DNA of 64,000 nt from JAENVT01 sp963773085 (GCA_963773085.1 CAVYZS010000001.1:248001-312000), one strand, 5' to 3'. Counted from the first letter of the stretch, positions 8,254 to 16,599 are shown. Translations and numbers: made by a program. The notes: generated by a model not told the origin, from the sequence alone.

Positions 8254-8853
8254 TTGACTCGACGGTTCATCAACCTCGTGTGGATCTGGGGGTTGCTCGC
8301 TGGATGCAGCGGTGGCAGCGCCAGCAACGGCCAGACGTCGTCGACCACGTCCACGGCGAACACGATCGTTGTTACGACGACCGCGAAACCCTCTGCGACG
8401 GTCGCCACCGCCATCATTGTTACAACAACTCAGGCATCCACTACGACCGCGGCGACGATCGCCGCACCCGAGTTTGCGCCGTGGACGCCGAACAGCCGCA
8501 GTTTGTGCAAGGACCTGACCGGGCCTGACGCCTGGGTGCCGCCGGGGCGGGACTTCGGCTACGTCGGCACGTTCATTCCCGATGCTGTTCCCACGGCCTG
8601 TTTCAAACTCACGGCGTCACACCTATTTCCCTTCTCCAACGACAGCATTCCTTGCCAAGCGGGTCTGGACGTTTGGCCTCCGTACAACGACGGCTATCTG
8701 GGGCTGCCACTGTTCGGATTGGACGTCGACCACTGTCAGCAGCTTGCAGCCGTCGGGAAGAGCGACATCATCGAGGTCTGGGCCACCCTACGAAGCTCTC
8801 CGGGGGGCCAGTTCCTGGCCTTCGAAGAGTACGAAGTAATCGGCCACCAGTGA
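8254..8853 (+). CDS. Hypothetical lipoprotein with Thr-rich linker
   Basis: A 199-residue predicted lipoprotein of unknown function. The start is a TTG at 8254 with GAGGAG 7 nt upstream; the N-terminus TRRFINLVWIWGLLAGCSGG is a signal peptide ending in the lipobox LLAGC. A Ser/Thr-rich linker (about residues 20-70) leads to a globular part containing several Cys residues (LCKDL, ACFKL, IPCQAG, HCQQL), which could form disulfides. No known domain was recognised. It probably sits on the outer face of the membrane. Confidence 0.65.
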   Translation: MTRRFINLVWIWGLLAGCSGGSASNGQTSSTTSTANTIVVTTTAKPSATVATAIIVTTTQASTTTAATIAAPEFAPWTPNSRSLCKDLTGPDAWVPPGRDFGYVGTFIPDAVPTACFKLTASHLFPFSNDSIPCQAGLDVWPPYNDGYLGLPLFGLDVDHCQQLAAVGKSDIIEVWATLRSSPGGQFLAFEEYEVIGHQ

Positions 8854-8922
8854 CACGTTGGGTCTGCATGGCCTCGGCCTCGCCTGCAGAACCGGTGCGC
8901 CACGAAAACAAATCCCGGCGTC

Positions 8923-8928
8923 TATCGT
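8923..8928 (+). promoter_or_regulatory. -10 box of the 8937 hydrolase gene
   Basis: TATCGT, 8 nt before the ATG at 8937, which helps reject the longer in-frame extension from 8652. Confidence 0.45.
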
Positions 8929-8936
8929 CGGAAGGC

Positions 8937-9686
8937 ATGCCCTACGAAGAGATCGACGGTGTCCCCATCTGGCACGAGGAGCACGGCGACCCCACAGGAC
9001 CGTCGCTCGTCGCCCTGCACGGCGGCATCCTCACCTTCCGCGGCAGCTTCGGCGACGTCCTTCCATGGCTCACCGAGGGCCGCAGAGTGATCGGCGTCGA
9101 GCTCCAAGGCCACGGCCACACACCCGACACCGGGCGCGCCATGTCGATCGAGCGCTTCGCCGACGATGTCGCCGAGCTGATCGACCGGGTCGCGGGCGGC
9201 GGGCCCGTCGACGTCTGGGGCTTCAGTCTCGGTGCCCTCACCGCCACGAGCCTTGCTCTCCGCCATCCGGCCAAGGTCCGCCGCCTCGTGCTCGCTGCCT
9301 CGAACATCCGCCCCGACGGCTACCACCCCGAGATCACGGCGCCTGACCAAGATGATCCGCGGCTGCCGACCGAGGAGGAGTTCGCCACCTGGCAGGCCGA
9401 CTACCAGGCGGTGGCGCCGAACCCGGCAGACTTCTTCCCATTCCTCGAGCGCATGCAACCAGTCGTTCACGACTTCGCCGGCTGGACCGCCGACGAGATC
9501 CGGTCGATCACCGCCCCGACGTTTCTGGTGATCGGCGACCGCGACTTCGTCCGCCTTGACCATGCCGCCGAGATGGTCGACCTCTTCCCCGACTGCCGGC
9601 TCGCCGTTCTACCCGCCACCCGCCACACCGAGGTCATGCAGCGCGCTGACGAGCTCCAGGCGCTCGTCAGCACCTTCCTTTCCTAG
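8937..9686 (+). CDS. Alpha/beta hydrolase
   Basis: A 249-residue soluble hydrolase. VALHGGI (oxyanion hole) is near residue 25, GVELQGHGHTPDTGR near 60, the nucleophile elbow WGFSLGA near residue 98, the acidic residue region LVIGDRDFV about 200, and a C-terminal ATRHTEVM with the likely catalytic His. The arrangement matches small esterases or haloperoxidase-like hydrolases; the substrate is unknown. The open frame extends far upstream, but the ATG at 8937 gives a family-like N-terminus (MPYEEIDGVPIWHEEHGDP) and follows a TATCGT box. Confidence 0.85.
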   Translation: MPYEEIDGVPIWHEEHGDPTGPSLVALHGGILTFRGSFGDVLPWLTEGRRVIGVELQGHGHTPDTGRAMSIERFADDVAELIDRVAGGGPVDVWGFSLGALTATSLALRHPAKVRRLVLAASNIRPDGYHPEITAPDQDDPRLPTEEEFATWQADYQAVAPNPADFFPFLERMQPVVHDFAGWTADEIRSITAPTFLVIGDRDFVRLDHAAEMVDLFPDCRLAVLPATRHTEVMQRADELQALVSTFLS

Positions 9687-9782
9687 TGGCCAGTCGGCGG
9701 CAGCCTGCCCTGAGCGCTCGCCCATATCTGCGTAGATACGCGTCGGACAATCGGCCGCATGACCACGCAGGCTCTCAGAGCG

Positions 9783-10211
9783 TCAGGAGGCCTTCTCAGC
9801 TGGGACGAGCAACACACTGGAAGTGGCCCGAACGAGAATCCGACCATCCGCATCCATGAGTCGACCCTCGACGAATCCAACCGTCTTGCCCAGACGAAGC
9901 ACCTCGCCCTCACACACCAGAGGACCGGGTCTCGCGGCACCGAGGAAACTCAGGTTCATATCGATCGATGACGGGTACAACGCTCCAGCCGACTTGACCA
10001 ACACTGCCGGACCCATGGTGTCATCGAGCATCGCCCCGAGAATGCCGCCCTGAATTCGTCCCGCCGGGTTCAAGAACTCAGATGTTCCCTCGAACCCGAC
10101 CCTGATCCAACCCCTTGCTTCGTCGTGCCCCAGGAGATGCCATCCGTAGAGACGCGAACAGTTCGGCATCCGGTCCGGCGCGAACATCGCCGCAACTTCG
10201 TCGTCGGTCAT
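9783..10211 (-). CDS. PaaI-like hotdog thioesterase
   Basis: A hotdog-fold acyl-CoA thioesterase of 142 residues. The core helix region reads NPAGRIQGGILGAMLDDTMG, with an acidic pair at the end of the helix, then PSSIDMNLSFLGAARPGPL and GRLMDADGRILVRATSSVLLV. PaaI-like enzymes hydrolyse aromatic or medium-chain acyl-CoAs. I start at the ATG at 10211 because a TACGGT box sits 6 nt upstream; an ATG at 10283 would add 24 residues lacking family similarity. It converges with the alpha/beta hydrolase at 9686. Confidence 0.8.
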   Translation of the reverse strand: MTDDEVAAMFAPDRMPNCSRLYGWHLLGHDEARGWIRVGFEGTSEFLNPAGRIQGGILGAMLDDTMGPAVLVKSAGALYPSSIDMNLSFLGAARPGPLVCEGEVLRLGKTVGFVEGRLMDADGRILVRATSSVLLVPAEKAS

Positions 10212-10217
10212 GTCCGG

Positions 10218-10223
10218 ACCGTA
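10218..10223 (-). promoter_or_regulatory. -10 box of the thioesterase gene
   Basis: TACGGT on the reverse strand, 6 nt before the ATG at 10211. Confidence 0.5.
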
Positions 10224-10287
10224 GCCGTACCCAGGAGGTGCAGAATCCGACGTTGCGAGGCAGGTCCGAAATCGGCAGCTCATCGGA

Positions 10288-10470
10288 GTGTCTCCGGCTC
10301 ACCCGGGGTGCAGGGAAATACTCCGATGGACGAGAACCTGCACCGACTGCGGCGCGGACCTCTTCACCTTCGCCCAGCAGTTGCTGAACTCGTTGTTGGA
10401 CGCGGTGTTCTGTGTGGCCAAGCCGTCAGTAACTGTGCGCCGTCGTCCCGCCAACGTAGAGCGAGCGTGA
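10288..10470 (+). CDS. Possible small zinc-ribbon-like ORF or relic
   Basis: The 322-bp gap between the thioesterase and cyclophilin genes holds one 60-codon frame starting with GTG. It contains RTCTDCGADLFTFAQQ, reminiscent of the small actinobacterial CxDCGxxFxFxxxEQ zinc-ribbon proteins, and ends RRRPANVERA. The second metal-binding CxxC expected downstream is missing, so it is either a degraded copy or a chance frame. Nothing else was recognised in this gap. Confidence 0.25.
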   Translation: MSPAHPGCREILRWTRTCTDCGADLFTFAQQLLNSLLDAVFCVAKPSVTVRRRPANVERA

Positions 10471-10533
10471 TACCGACAACTGCCGCAAAATGTGGCCGCG
10501 TCGTGTCCATCTCATCTCACCTTGCTGTCGAAC

Positions 10534-11412
10534 CTAGCTCTCGGTGATCGTCACCGATTCGATGATGATCTGCTCCAACGGCGGCACGCCGTTGGCCGCC
10601 TCGTCGGGGTTGCCGAGGGCATCGAGCGCCTGGACTGTGGTGTCGAGCCCGTCGGTGACCTGGCCGAACAGCGAATAGTTGGGGGGCAACGCCACACCGT
10701 TGCTCCCTGTGATGATGAAGAACTGGCTGCCGTTGGTGTTGGCCCCGGAGTTGGCCATGGCCAACGAGCCGATCTTGTAGGCACCCGCGACGGGCAGTTC
10801 GTCGGCGAACTCGTAGCCCGGTCCGCCCGTTCCTGTGCCCGTCGGGTCGCCACATTGCACGGCAAATCCGGGGATGGCCCGATGGCAGATCGTGTTGTCG
10901 AAGAAGTGGTAGCGGGCCAACGTGACGAAGTTGTTGACGGTGATCGGTGCAGCAGCAGCGTCGAGCTGAATGGTGTACGCGCCCTTGTTGGTGGTCACCT
11001 CGGCCGTGTAGGTCTTGGTCGGGTCGATGCAGGTCGGCGGGGCCTTCTCGAACGTGATCGTTCGCGGCGAGCTGCCGTCGGCCGCCGGGCATGGTGTGTC
11101 GCCGGTGACCGTCGCACCGGCGATTGTGCTCGGCAGCGGCGTCAAAGTCGTCGTCGGGGTGTTGGGGTCGATCGTGGTGGTCGAGGCGAAGGCGTCGATC
11201 GTGGTCGTCGTAGGGGTTTCGGTGGCGGCGTCGTTGTCGTCGCCGCCGCGATTGACCAGCCAGACGATTCCGGAAAGGCACACGGCCGCCAGCGGGATCA
11301 GCAGGATGTACATCCCGGTGCGCTTGCGCTTCACGGCGCGTGCCTGCCGGGCGAGATCTTCCAAGCGCTGCTGGCGATTGGCTTTCTGACGTTCACGTTT
11401 AGGGGTTCCCAC
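10534..11412 (-). CDS. Membrane-anchored cyclophilin-type peptidyl-prolyl isomerase
   Basis: A 292-residue protein with a basic N-terminus (MGTPKRERQKANRQQRLEDL), one transmembrane segment near residues 34-53 (GMYILLIPLAAVCLSGIVWL), a Thr-rich linker, and a C-terminal cyclophilin domain (about 130-292). Catalytic-domain motifs are FFDNTICHRAIPGFAVQCGD, GYEFADE, MANSGANTNGSQFFI and FGQVTDGLD. Cyclophilins speed cis-trans isomerisation of X-Pro bonds; this one should fold proteins on the outer face of the membrane. The active-site Arg in CHRAI and the QFF are preserved. It is divergent from the glycosyltransferase-like membrane protein gene. Confidence 0.93.
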   Translation of the reverse strand: MGTPKRERQKANRQQRLEDLARQARAVKRKRTGMYILLIPLAAVCLSGIVWLVNRGGDDNDAATETPTTTTIDAFASTTTIDPNTPTTTLTPLPSTIAGATVTGDTPCPAADGSSPRTITFEKAPPTCIDPTKTYTAEVTTNKGAYTIQLDAAAAPITVNNFVTLARYHFFDNTICHRAIPGFAVQCGDPTGTGTGGPGYEFADELPVAGAYKIGSLAMANSGANTNGSQFFIITGSNGVALPPNYSLFGQVTDGLDTTVQALDALGNPDEAANGVPPLEQIIIESVTITES

Positions 11413-11560
11413 GAACAGGGGAGGCTAGCGGGCGGCCTGGCCAACACGGCTGGCACCTGTCGAGGGTTTGTGCGGCTCAAGTCGTGGCGCCGTCGTGCCG
11501 ATCCCCTTGGTGAGCAGGCGGGGACCACCGCGACAACTTCGACAAACAGGAATACCGGCA

Positions 11561-13636
11561 ATGAATCGACGGATGCACAGAATCGGACGCGGTCTGACCT
11601 GCCTCGGTCTGCTGTCGACCGGTACCTACCTCTGCTGGCGCATCGCCACCCTGCCGAGCCGACCACCACTCTGGCTCGTTGCTGTCGCGCTTGCCGTCGA
11701 GATCGCTGGATTCGTCGGGTCCGCTCTCCTGGCCTGGGCTCTGTGGCACGGGCAGAGCGTCGCTCCTGATCAGATCGATGTCGACGCCGGCCAGGTCGAC
11801 GTCGTCGTGCGCGTCGATCAGCAACCGATTCACGACGTCAGAGCAACGCTGCTGGCTTTGCAGTCGATGGTCACCGGTCGACGGGTCGTCGTCGACCTCC
11901 GAGCCCGTCTCGAAATCGCCGCACTCGCCGCCGAGTTCAGGATCGGCTACGCCGCTACCGATCTCACCGACCGCAACGGTCTCAAGACATCGTGTGCAGC
12001 GACGACAGCACCGATCTTCCTGCTGCTCGACGCCGGCGACATCCCCAGCCCCGCTGCCATCGACGGTCTCTTGCCTCCGATGCACGACGACAGGGTTGCC
12101 GTGGTGATCGGTCGTTCGATGATGGCCGATGATGACTCCGCCGAGCATGGTCCGAACGGCCTCCACGAGCTGACGTTCGAGCGTGAAACCCTGACACCTG
12201 CGCTCGGCGCCCGTGGCGCAGCGATCCTCAGTGAATCGGGGGCACTCATTCGTCGGGCGGCGATCGACAGCGTCGAGGTCGGTGACGAGGAGGCGCTCGA
12301 GGCAGAGGCGTACTGGTCGATAGCGCTGATGGCGCAGGGGTGGAAGGTCGTCGCGGCGGCGGGTACACCGGTGGTGGTCCGTCCGGTCGTGCACTCCCAG
12401 GATGCCGTGTACGAGCGGCGTGTGCTTCAGGCTCGCGCAATGCGCACCCTGACGTTCGGCCCTGACGGGATCATCGGGCTGAACTCGCTGCGCCTCGGGC
12501 AACGTCTGGCGATCGCTGCATCGGCGGTTCGCCCGTTGTCGGGTCTGCGACGAAGCGGGTTCATCGCTGTCGTCGTCGGCTCGCTGCTGACCGGGTACGT
12601 ACCACTACGCCCGGACTTGATCGTCTTCGCCGCCCTGTGGGCTCCCGGGTGGATCCTGACCGCCTTCGGTCTCGGGTTGATGAGCGGATGGACACTGCGC
12701 CCGGGTGATCGCACGCGTTGTTCGCTGCGCAACCTCGGTGCGTCGTGGCAAGGGCTACGACACCCGATCGCCTTCGATCAGCGCCGGGCACCGATCATGA
12801 CCCCGCATGCGCTGCAGCATGGTGGCGCGCTGGTCGCGTCGGTGGTCGTGCTGAGTTCGGTGATGATGCTTCGCGGGCTGAGCGAGCAATGGACCCACGC
12901 CCTCGGCAGGATGCCGCACCAGTGGCTCGCCGGGCTCGTCGTGGTGTCGCTGTGGTCGCTGGCCATGGCGCTCGATGTGTTGCGCATGTTCGGCAAACGC
13001 AATCAGCTACGGCGGGCGGCGCGTGTTGTCGCTTCGATCCCCGCCGAGGTCGACGACACCCCGGTTGCGATGTTCGACGTGACTGCCCTCGGGGCGGGTT
13101 TCGAGACCAGTCACGAAGTGACTCCCAAGCAGAGACTCTTGCTCAGGGCGATGATCACCACCGCTCGTGGTTGCGAGAACGTGACGCTGCCGATCGTCGT
13201 GCGCAACGTCCGCAGCGTGACGTCACCGTCTCTCCCGGTCGGAGAGGAACGCTGGCGGGTGGGCGCCGAGTTCGTCGATGCGCTGCCGCGGGCCATCAAT
13301 CCACTGGTCGAGTACTGCATGGTGGAACCGGCCAGGCGCCGACTCAACTGGCGAACGAACCCGTCGATCGTCGACCAGGAAGCGCTGGTCGACGCGGTCG
13401 TGCAACCGGTCATGGACGGTCGACGGATGGCGCTCAGGCTGATTTCGTTGGCCGCGGTAGCGGGAGCGATCGCCAGTGCCCAACCCGGCCATGGCACCCT
13501 TGTCACGTCGCTGGTCTCGGCGGCGTCGGTGCTGATCGCCGCAGGTGTGCTGGCCGGGTCGGCGCGACCGCGCCGTGCGCCGTGGACCGCCGATCAGTCG
13601 ACTTCGTCACCGTCGCCCGACTTGGCGATCAGGTAG
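11561..13636 (+). CDS. Large membrane protein with degenerate GT2 (cellulose synthase-like) layout
   Basis: A 691-residue protein with two N-terminal membrane segments (about residues 8-55), a soluble region, more hydrophobic segments (about 320-400 and 420-490), and a C-terminal soluble part. The order recalls cellulose synthase-type family 2 glycosyltransferases with a PilZ-like tail. However, the catalytic motifs are weak: PIFLLLDAGDIPSP is DxD-like, DEEALEAEAYWSIALMAQGW replaces the TED region, and QARAMR stands where Q(Q/R)xRW is expected. Function is therefore unknown; a non-catalytic or altered transferase is inferred. An upstream in-frame start at 11468 is possible, but the ATG at 11561 begins directly before the first membrane segment. 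Its 3' end overlaps the convergent metallopeptidase gene by 43 bp. Confidence 0.55.
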   Translation: MNRRMHRIGRGLTCLGLLSTGTYLCWRIATLPSRPPLWLVAVALAVEIAGFVGSALLAWALWHGQSVAPDQIDVDAGQVDVVVRVDQQPIHDVRATLLALQSMVTGRRVVVDLRARLEIAALAAEFRIGYAATDLTDRNGLKTSCAATTAPIFLLLDAGDIPSPAAIDGLLPPMHDDRVAVVIGRSMMADDDSAEHGPNGLHELTFERETLTPALGARGAAILSESGALIRRAAIDSVEVGDEEALEAEAYWSIALMAQGWKVVAAAGTPVVVRPVVHSQDAVYERRVLQARAMRTLTFGPDGIIGLNSLRLGQRLAIAASAVRPLSGLRRSGFIAVVVGSLLTGYVPLRPDLIVFAALWAPGWILTAFGLGLMSGWTLRPGDRTRCSLRNLGASWQGLRHPIAFDQRRAPIMTPHALQHGGALVASVVVLSSVMMLRGLSEQWTHALGRMPHQWLAGLVVVSLWSLAMALDVLRMFGKRNQLRRAARVVASIPAEVDDTPVAMFDVTALGAGFETSHEVTPKQRLLLRAMITTARGCENVTLPIVVRNVRSVTSPSLPVGEERWRVGAEFVDALPRAINPLVEYCMVEPARRRLNWRTNPSIVDQEALVDAVVQPVMDGRRMALRLISLAAVAGAIASAQPGHGTLVTSLVSAASVLIAAGVLAGSARPRRAPWTADQSTSSPSPDLAIR

Positions 13637-14148
13637 CCGATTGCCCGTTCGGCTTTCGGGTAGCGATAGACGAGTTGCCAGAAGTCGGCGGTGTGCCCGC
13701 CGACCTCGAGGTGGGCGAGCTCGTGAACGATCACATAGTCGACGACCCAGTCGGGGAAGGCAGCCAGCCTGGTGGAGATACGAATCGTGCCCGCAGAAGG
13801 CGTGCACGAGCCCCAACGCGAGCGCATGTCATCAGCCCACCGAATGCTGCCCGGTCGTGGTAAGTCGTGCCTCCGGGCGAGAGTCTCGGCCCTTTCGGCG
13901 AGGCGCAGACGGTCGGCAGACATCTTGCGAGTGAATCGCCCGCTCATCACCCGAACCCAGTGGGTCTCCTCTGCCTTGCTCATCCACGATGGCAAGGCGA
14001 TGTGTAAGACTCCGCCCACCAGGTGGGCGCCGACGGTCTTGCGTCGCTTCGCCGACCGGATCACCTCGACCCGGAACGCCGGCTCGGCGATCGTCGCGGC
14101 CGGCTCGTCGTCGGGGCCGAACCCGGGGAGGTGCGCAGCGTCGCTCAC
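13594..14148 (-). CDS. YgjP-like (DUF45) zinc metallopeptidase
   Basis: A protein of about 184 residues with the DUF45/WLM-type metallopeptidase core: the zinc motif HELAHLEVGGH, preceded by WGSC (SRWGSCTPSAGTIRIS) and WVVDYVIVHELAH, and a following FWQLVYRYPKAE. The His-Glu-x-x-His plus a downstream His is intact. The open frame reaches 14328, but that would overlap the divergent moaD-like gene at 14228, so I use the GTG at 14148. Members are cytoplasmic and of uncertain physiological role; in some genomes they accompany restriction systems, but no such neighbours occur here. Confidence 0.82.
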   Translation of the reverse strand: MSDAAHLPGFGPDDEPAATIAEPAFRVEVIRSAKRRKTVGAHLVGGVLHIALPSWMSKAEETHWVRVMSGRFTRKMSADRLRLAERAETLARRHDLPRPGSIRWADDMRSRWGSCTPSAGTIRISTRLAAFPDWVVDYVIVHELAHLEVGGHTADFWQLVYRYPKAERAIGYLIAKSGDGDEVD

Positions 14149-14214
14149 GGCTTCCCGAGGGTATCGCCCGGCGGGGTCTGCCGAACGTGGACCGGCTCGG
14201 CGTGAACCGGCCGG

Positions 14215-14220
14215 TACGCT
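14215..14220 (+). promoter_or_regulatory. -10 box of the moaD-rsiG run
   Basis: TACGCT, 7 nt before the ATG at 14228. Confidence 0.5.
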
Positions 14221-14227
14221 GGGATCA

Positions 14228-14467
14228 ATGGCGAAGCTGCGAATGTTCGCATCGGCTCGCGAAGCCGCCGGCACTGGCCGGGCGGAATTCGCCGGCGCGA
14301 CGGTGGGCGATGTGCTGGCTGCGGCCATCGCATCGTTCGGCGATGGCTTTGCCCGAGTTCTGCCATCATGCAGAGTGTGGGTGAACGGCGAGGCAGCCGA
14401 TCCGACCGATCCGGTCGGCGCGGCTGACGAGGTGGCGGTCCTGCCGCCAGTGAGTGGAGGATGTTGA
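14228..14467 (+). CDS. MoaD/ThiS-family sulfur carrier-like protein ending in GGC
   Basis: A 79-residue ubiquitin-fold protein. MAKLRMFASAREAAGTGRAE opens like MoaD, the middle has VWVNGEAADP, and the end is EVAVLPPVSGGC. MoaD and ThiS carry a sulfur as a C-terminal glycine thiocarboxylate and must end in Gly-Gly. Here a Cys follows the Gly pair, so the protein would need removal of the Cys to act as a standard carrier, or it works differently. No other molybdopterin-synthesis gene is adjacent. The stop overlaps the next start (TGATG), suggesting translational coupling with the RsiG homologue. Confidence 0.75.
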   Translation: MAKLRMFASAREAAGTGRAEFAGATVGDVLAAAIASFGDGFARVLPSCRVWVNGEAADPTDPVGAADEVAVLPPVSGGC

Positions 14468-14961
14468 TGGCTGAGATCATGGATCCCCGGCAGCTCTCGC
14501 TGGCCGAGCTACGCGCGCTGCGTGCCAAGTTGCAGAACGACGACGATGCGGTGTCGTACGTTCGCCGATTGGCGCAGGCCCGCCTCGACCTGGTGCAGGC
14601 CGAGAAGCGCCGCCGTCTCGACGGTGGGTCTGAAAGCCTCTCCGACGACCTGCCGTCGATCCTCTCAGCCCATCTCACCGGAGGGGCACCTCGGCCGCCA
14701 CGTCCTGCTGAAGACTTCAGCAGCCATCCGCTGGCAGAACAGTTCGAGGAGTTGTGGGATCGCGCCGGTGATCACGATCTGTCGTCGCTCAGTTCCGAGG
14801 AGCTGGTCGGCTATGGCAACGCCCTCCACGAGTTCGAGCAGGCCCGGTCACACGAGCGTCGTGAGTTGTTCACCCGAATCGACGAACTGAGCGCCGAGCT
14901 CGTGCGCCGCTACCGTGACGGCGAGGCCGACGTCGAGGGCCTGCTCGCCGCCGACGATTGA
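14467..14961 (+). CDS. rsiG: RsiG-like c-di-GMP-responsive anti-sigma factor
   Basis: A 164-residue, mainly helical protein. RsiG of Streptomyces binds c-di-GMP through an E(X)3S(X)2R(X)3Q(X)3D signature on each of two antiparallel helices and holds the sigma factor WhiG. Here helix one has D26, S30, R33, Q37 and D41 in exactly that spacing (VSYVRRLAQARLDLV), with Asp for Glu; helix two has E124, S128, R131, F135 and D139 (EQARSHERRELFTRID), with Phe for Gln. The start at 14467 has GGAGG 6 nt upstream; an ATG at 14461 is also in frame. No WhiG/FliA-type sigma gene is in the window. The XRE regulator follows 12 bp downstream. Confidence 0.85.
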   Translation: MAEIMDPRQLSLAELRALRAKLQNDDDAVSYVRRLAQARLDLVQAEKRRRLDGGSESLSDDLPSILSAHLTGGAPRPPRPAEDFSSHPLAEQFEELWDRAGDHDLSSLSSEELVGYGNALHEFEQARSHERRELFTRIDELSAELVRRYRDGEADVEGLLAADD

Positions 14962-14973
14962 GCGGTCCTCCCC

Positions 14974-15336
14974 GTGCCTTCCATGCGCGACGACCTCGAC
15001 AAACGGCTCGCCGATGTCGGCGAGCTGATCAAGTCGCAGCGCGAAGTCGCCAGGATGAGTGTGCGTCGCCTGGCTGAGCTGGCCGGTGTCAGCAATCCGT
15101 ACTTGTCCCAGATCGAGCGTGGACTTCGTAAGCCGTCGGCCGACATTCTCCAGCAGATCGCCAAGGCGCTGCAGATCAGCGCGGAGTCGCTCTACGAGCG
15201 CGCCGGGTTCCTGTCGGCCGACGACGGGCCCCGCATCGGTGTCCGCGAGGCCATCGCCGCCGATCAGCAGTTGACCGCCGAGCAGCGTCAGGCGCTGCTC
15301 AACGTGTACGAGAGCTTCGTCGCCTCGCAGCACTGA
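14974..15336 (+). CDS. XRE-family transcriptional regulator
   Basis: A 120-residue DNA-binding protein with an N-terminal helix-turn-helix (about residues 15-72: IKSQREVARMSVRRLAELAG, then VSNPYLSQIERGLRKPSADI) and a short helical tail (LTAEQRQALLNVYESFVA). The start may be the GTG at 14974 or the ATG at 14983. It lies directly after the RsiG homologue and before mshA, an order I recall as common in actinobacteria. The regulated genes are unknown. No ligand-binding domain is visible, so control may be through oligomerisation of the tail. Confidence 0.88.
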   Translation: MPSMRDDLDKRLADVGELIKSQREVARMSVRRLAELAGVSNPYLSQIERGLRKPSADILQQIAKALQISAESLYERAGFLSADDGPRIGVREAIAADQQLTAEQRQALLNVYESFVASQH

Positions 15337-15383
15337 GCGACGTGACCTGCAATGTTGATCAAGTAGATAGCATTTAGCTCTCC

Positions 15384-16599
15384 GTGAAACGCGTCGCTGT
15401 GCTCTCGCTCCACACCTCGCCCTTGGCCCAGCCGGGCTCGGGCGACAGTGGCGGTATGAACGTGTACGTGCGCGAGCTCGTTTCGGCGCTGGCTCAGGCC
15501 GGGGTGGAGTGCACGACGTACACGCGGGCGTCGCGGCCGGGCCTCCCCGAGGTTGTTCAGGTCGAGCCGGGTCATCGTGTGGTGCACATCCCTGCCGGTC
15601 GGCACGACCTTGCCAAGGAGCAGCTCCCGTCGGTGCTCGCCGAGTTCGGCGACGCGGTTATCGACCACATCAAGAACGACTTCCCAGCCGACGTGCTGCA
15701 CGCCAACTACTGGCTCAGCGGGCTGGTCGGCCATCGCATCAAGCACGAACTCGATCTGCCGTTCGTCAGCACGTTCCACACTCTCGCCAAGGTGAAAGCC
15801 GAGGGTGGCGACTTCGAGCCGGAGTGGCGCGAACGGGCCGAGGCCGAGATCATCGGTTGCGCAGACGCGATCTGTGTCAGCTGTAGCGAAGAGGAACGTC
15901 AGTTCCGTCGGCTGTACGGCGACCCTGCCGGCAACATCGAGATCATCGCCCCGGGCGTCGAGCACGCGTTCTTCGCCCCCGGCGATCGTGCCGGCGCACG
16001 CAGAGCGCTCGACCTGCCGAACGATTGTCCTGTGCTGCTGTTCGTCGGTCGCATCCAACCGCTGAAGGGCCCCGATGTCGCCGTTCGGGCGCTCGCAGCA
16101 CTGCAACCGGCCCGACGCGCTCCTGCTGATCGTCGGCGGTGCCAGTGGTCTCGACGGCGCCGAGGAGATGCAGTTGGTGCAGAGCCTCATCATTGAACAT
16201 GGGGTCGAAGGCCAAGTGCGGTTCATCGAGCCCCAACCGCACCACATCCTCAGCACCTACTACCGCGCTTCCGACGCCGTGATCGTGCCGAGCCGTAGCG
16301 AGAGTTTCGGGCTCGTGGCGCTCGAGGCCTCGGCGTGTGGTATCCCCGTGGTCGCCAGCGGCGTGGGGGGCTTGCTGACCCTCGTCGATCATGGCGTCAC
16401 CGGCTTCCTGGTCCCCGAACGCGACCCATTCGCCTTTGCCACACACCTCGCCGAGATCCTCGATCATCCCCAGCAGGCCGCAGCGATGGGTCGGCGCGCG
16501 GCGTTGCGCGCCCAGAAGTACACGTGGGGGTTTGCCGCAGCGCGGCTACGGCGGGTCTACGCGGATCTCACCGTGCGGGAGTTGGTGGCCTGCGCGTGA
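15384..16599 (+). pseudogene. mshA: mshA, D-inositol-3-phosphate glycosyltransferase, +1 frameshift as read
   Basis: MshA starts mycothiol synthesis by joining GlcNAc from UDP-GlcNAc to 1L-myo-inositol 1-phosphate. From the GTG at 15384 the first frame encodes the N-terminal GT-B domain (VKRVAVLSLHTSPLA, SGDSGGMNVYVREL, STFHTLAKVK) up to VAVRALAALQ. The sequence then continues in the next frame as RPDALLLIVGGASGLDGAEE through SRSESFGLVALEASACGIPV to the stop at 16599. One extra C in CAACCGG (16104-16110) explains the break; without it the protein is 404 residues with all motifs. The second part ends in a GTGA overlap with the next gene, which suggests the gene was intact until recently or is intact. 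An assembly error is at least as likely as a real mutation. Confidence 0.85.
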
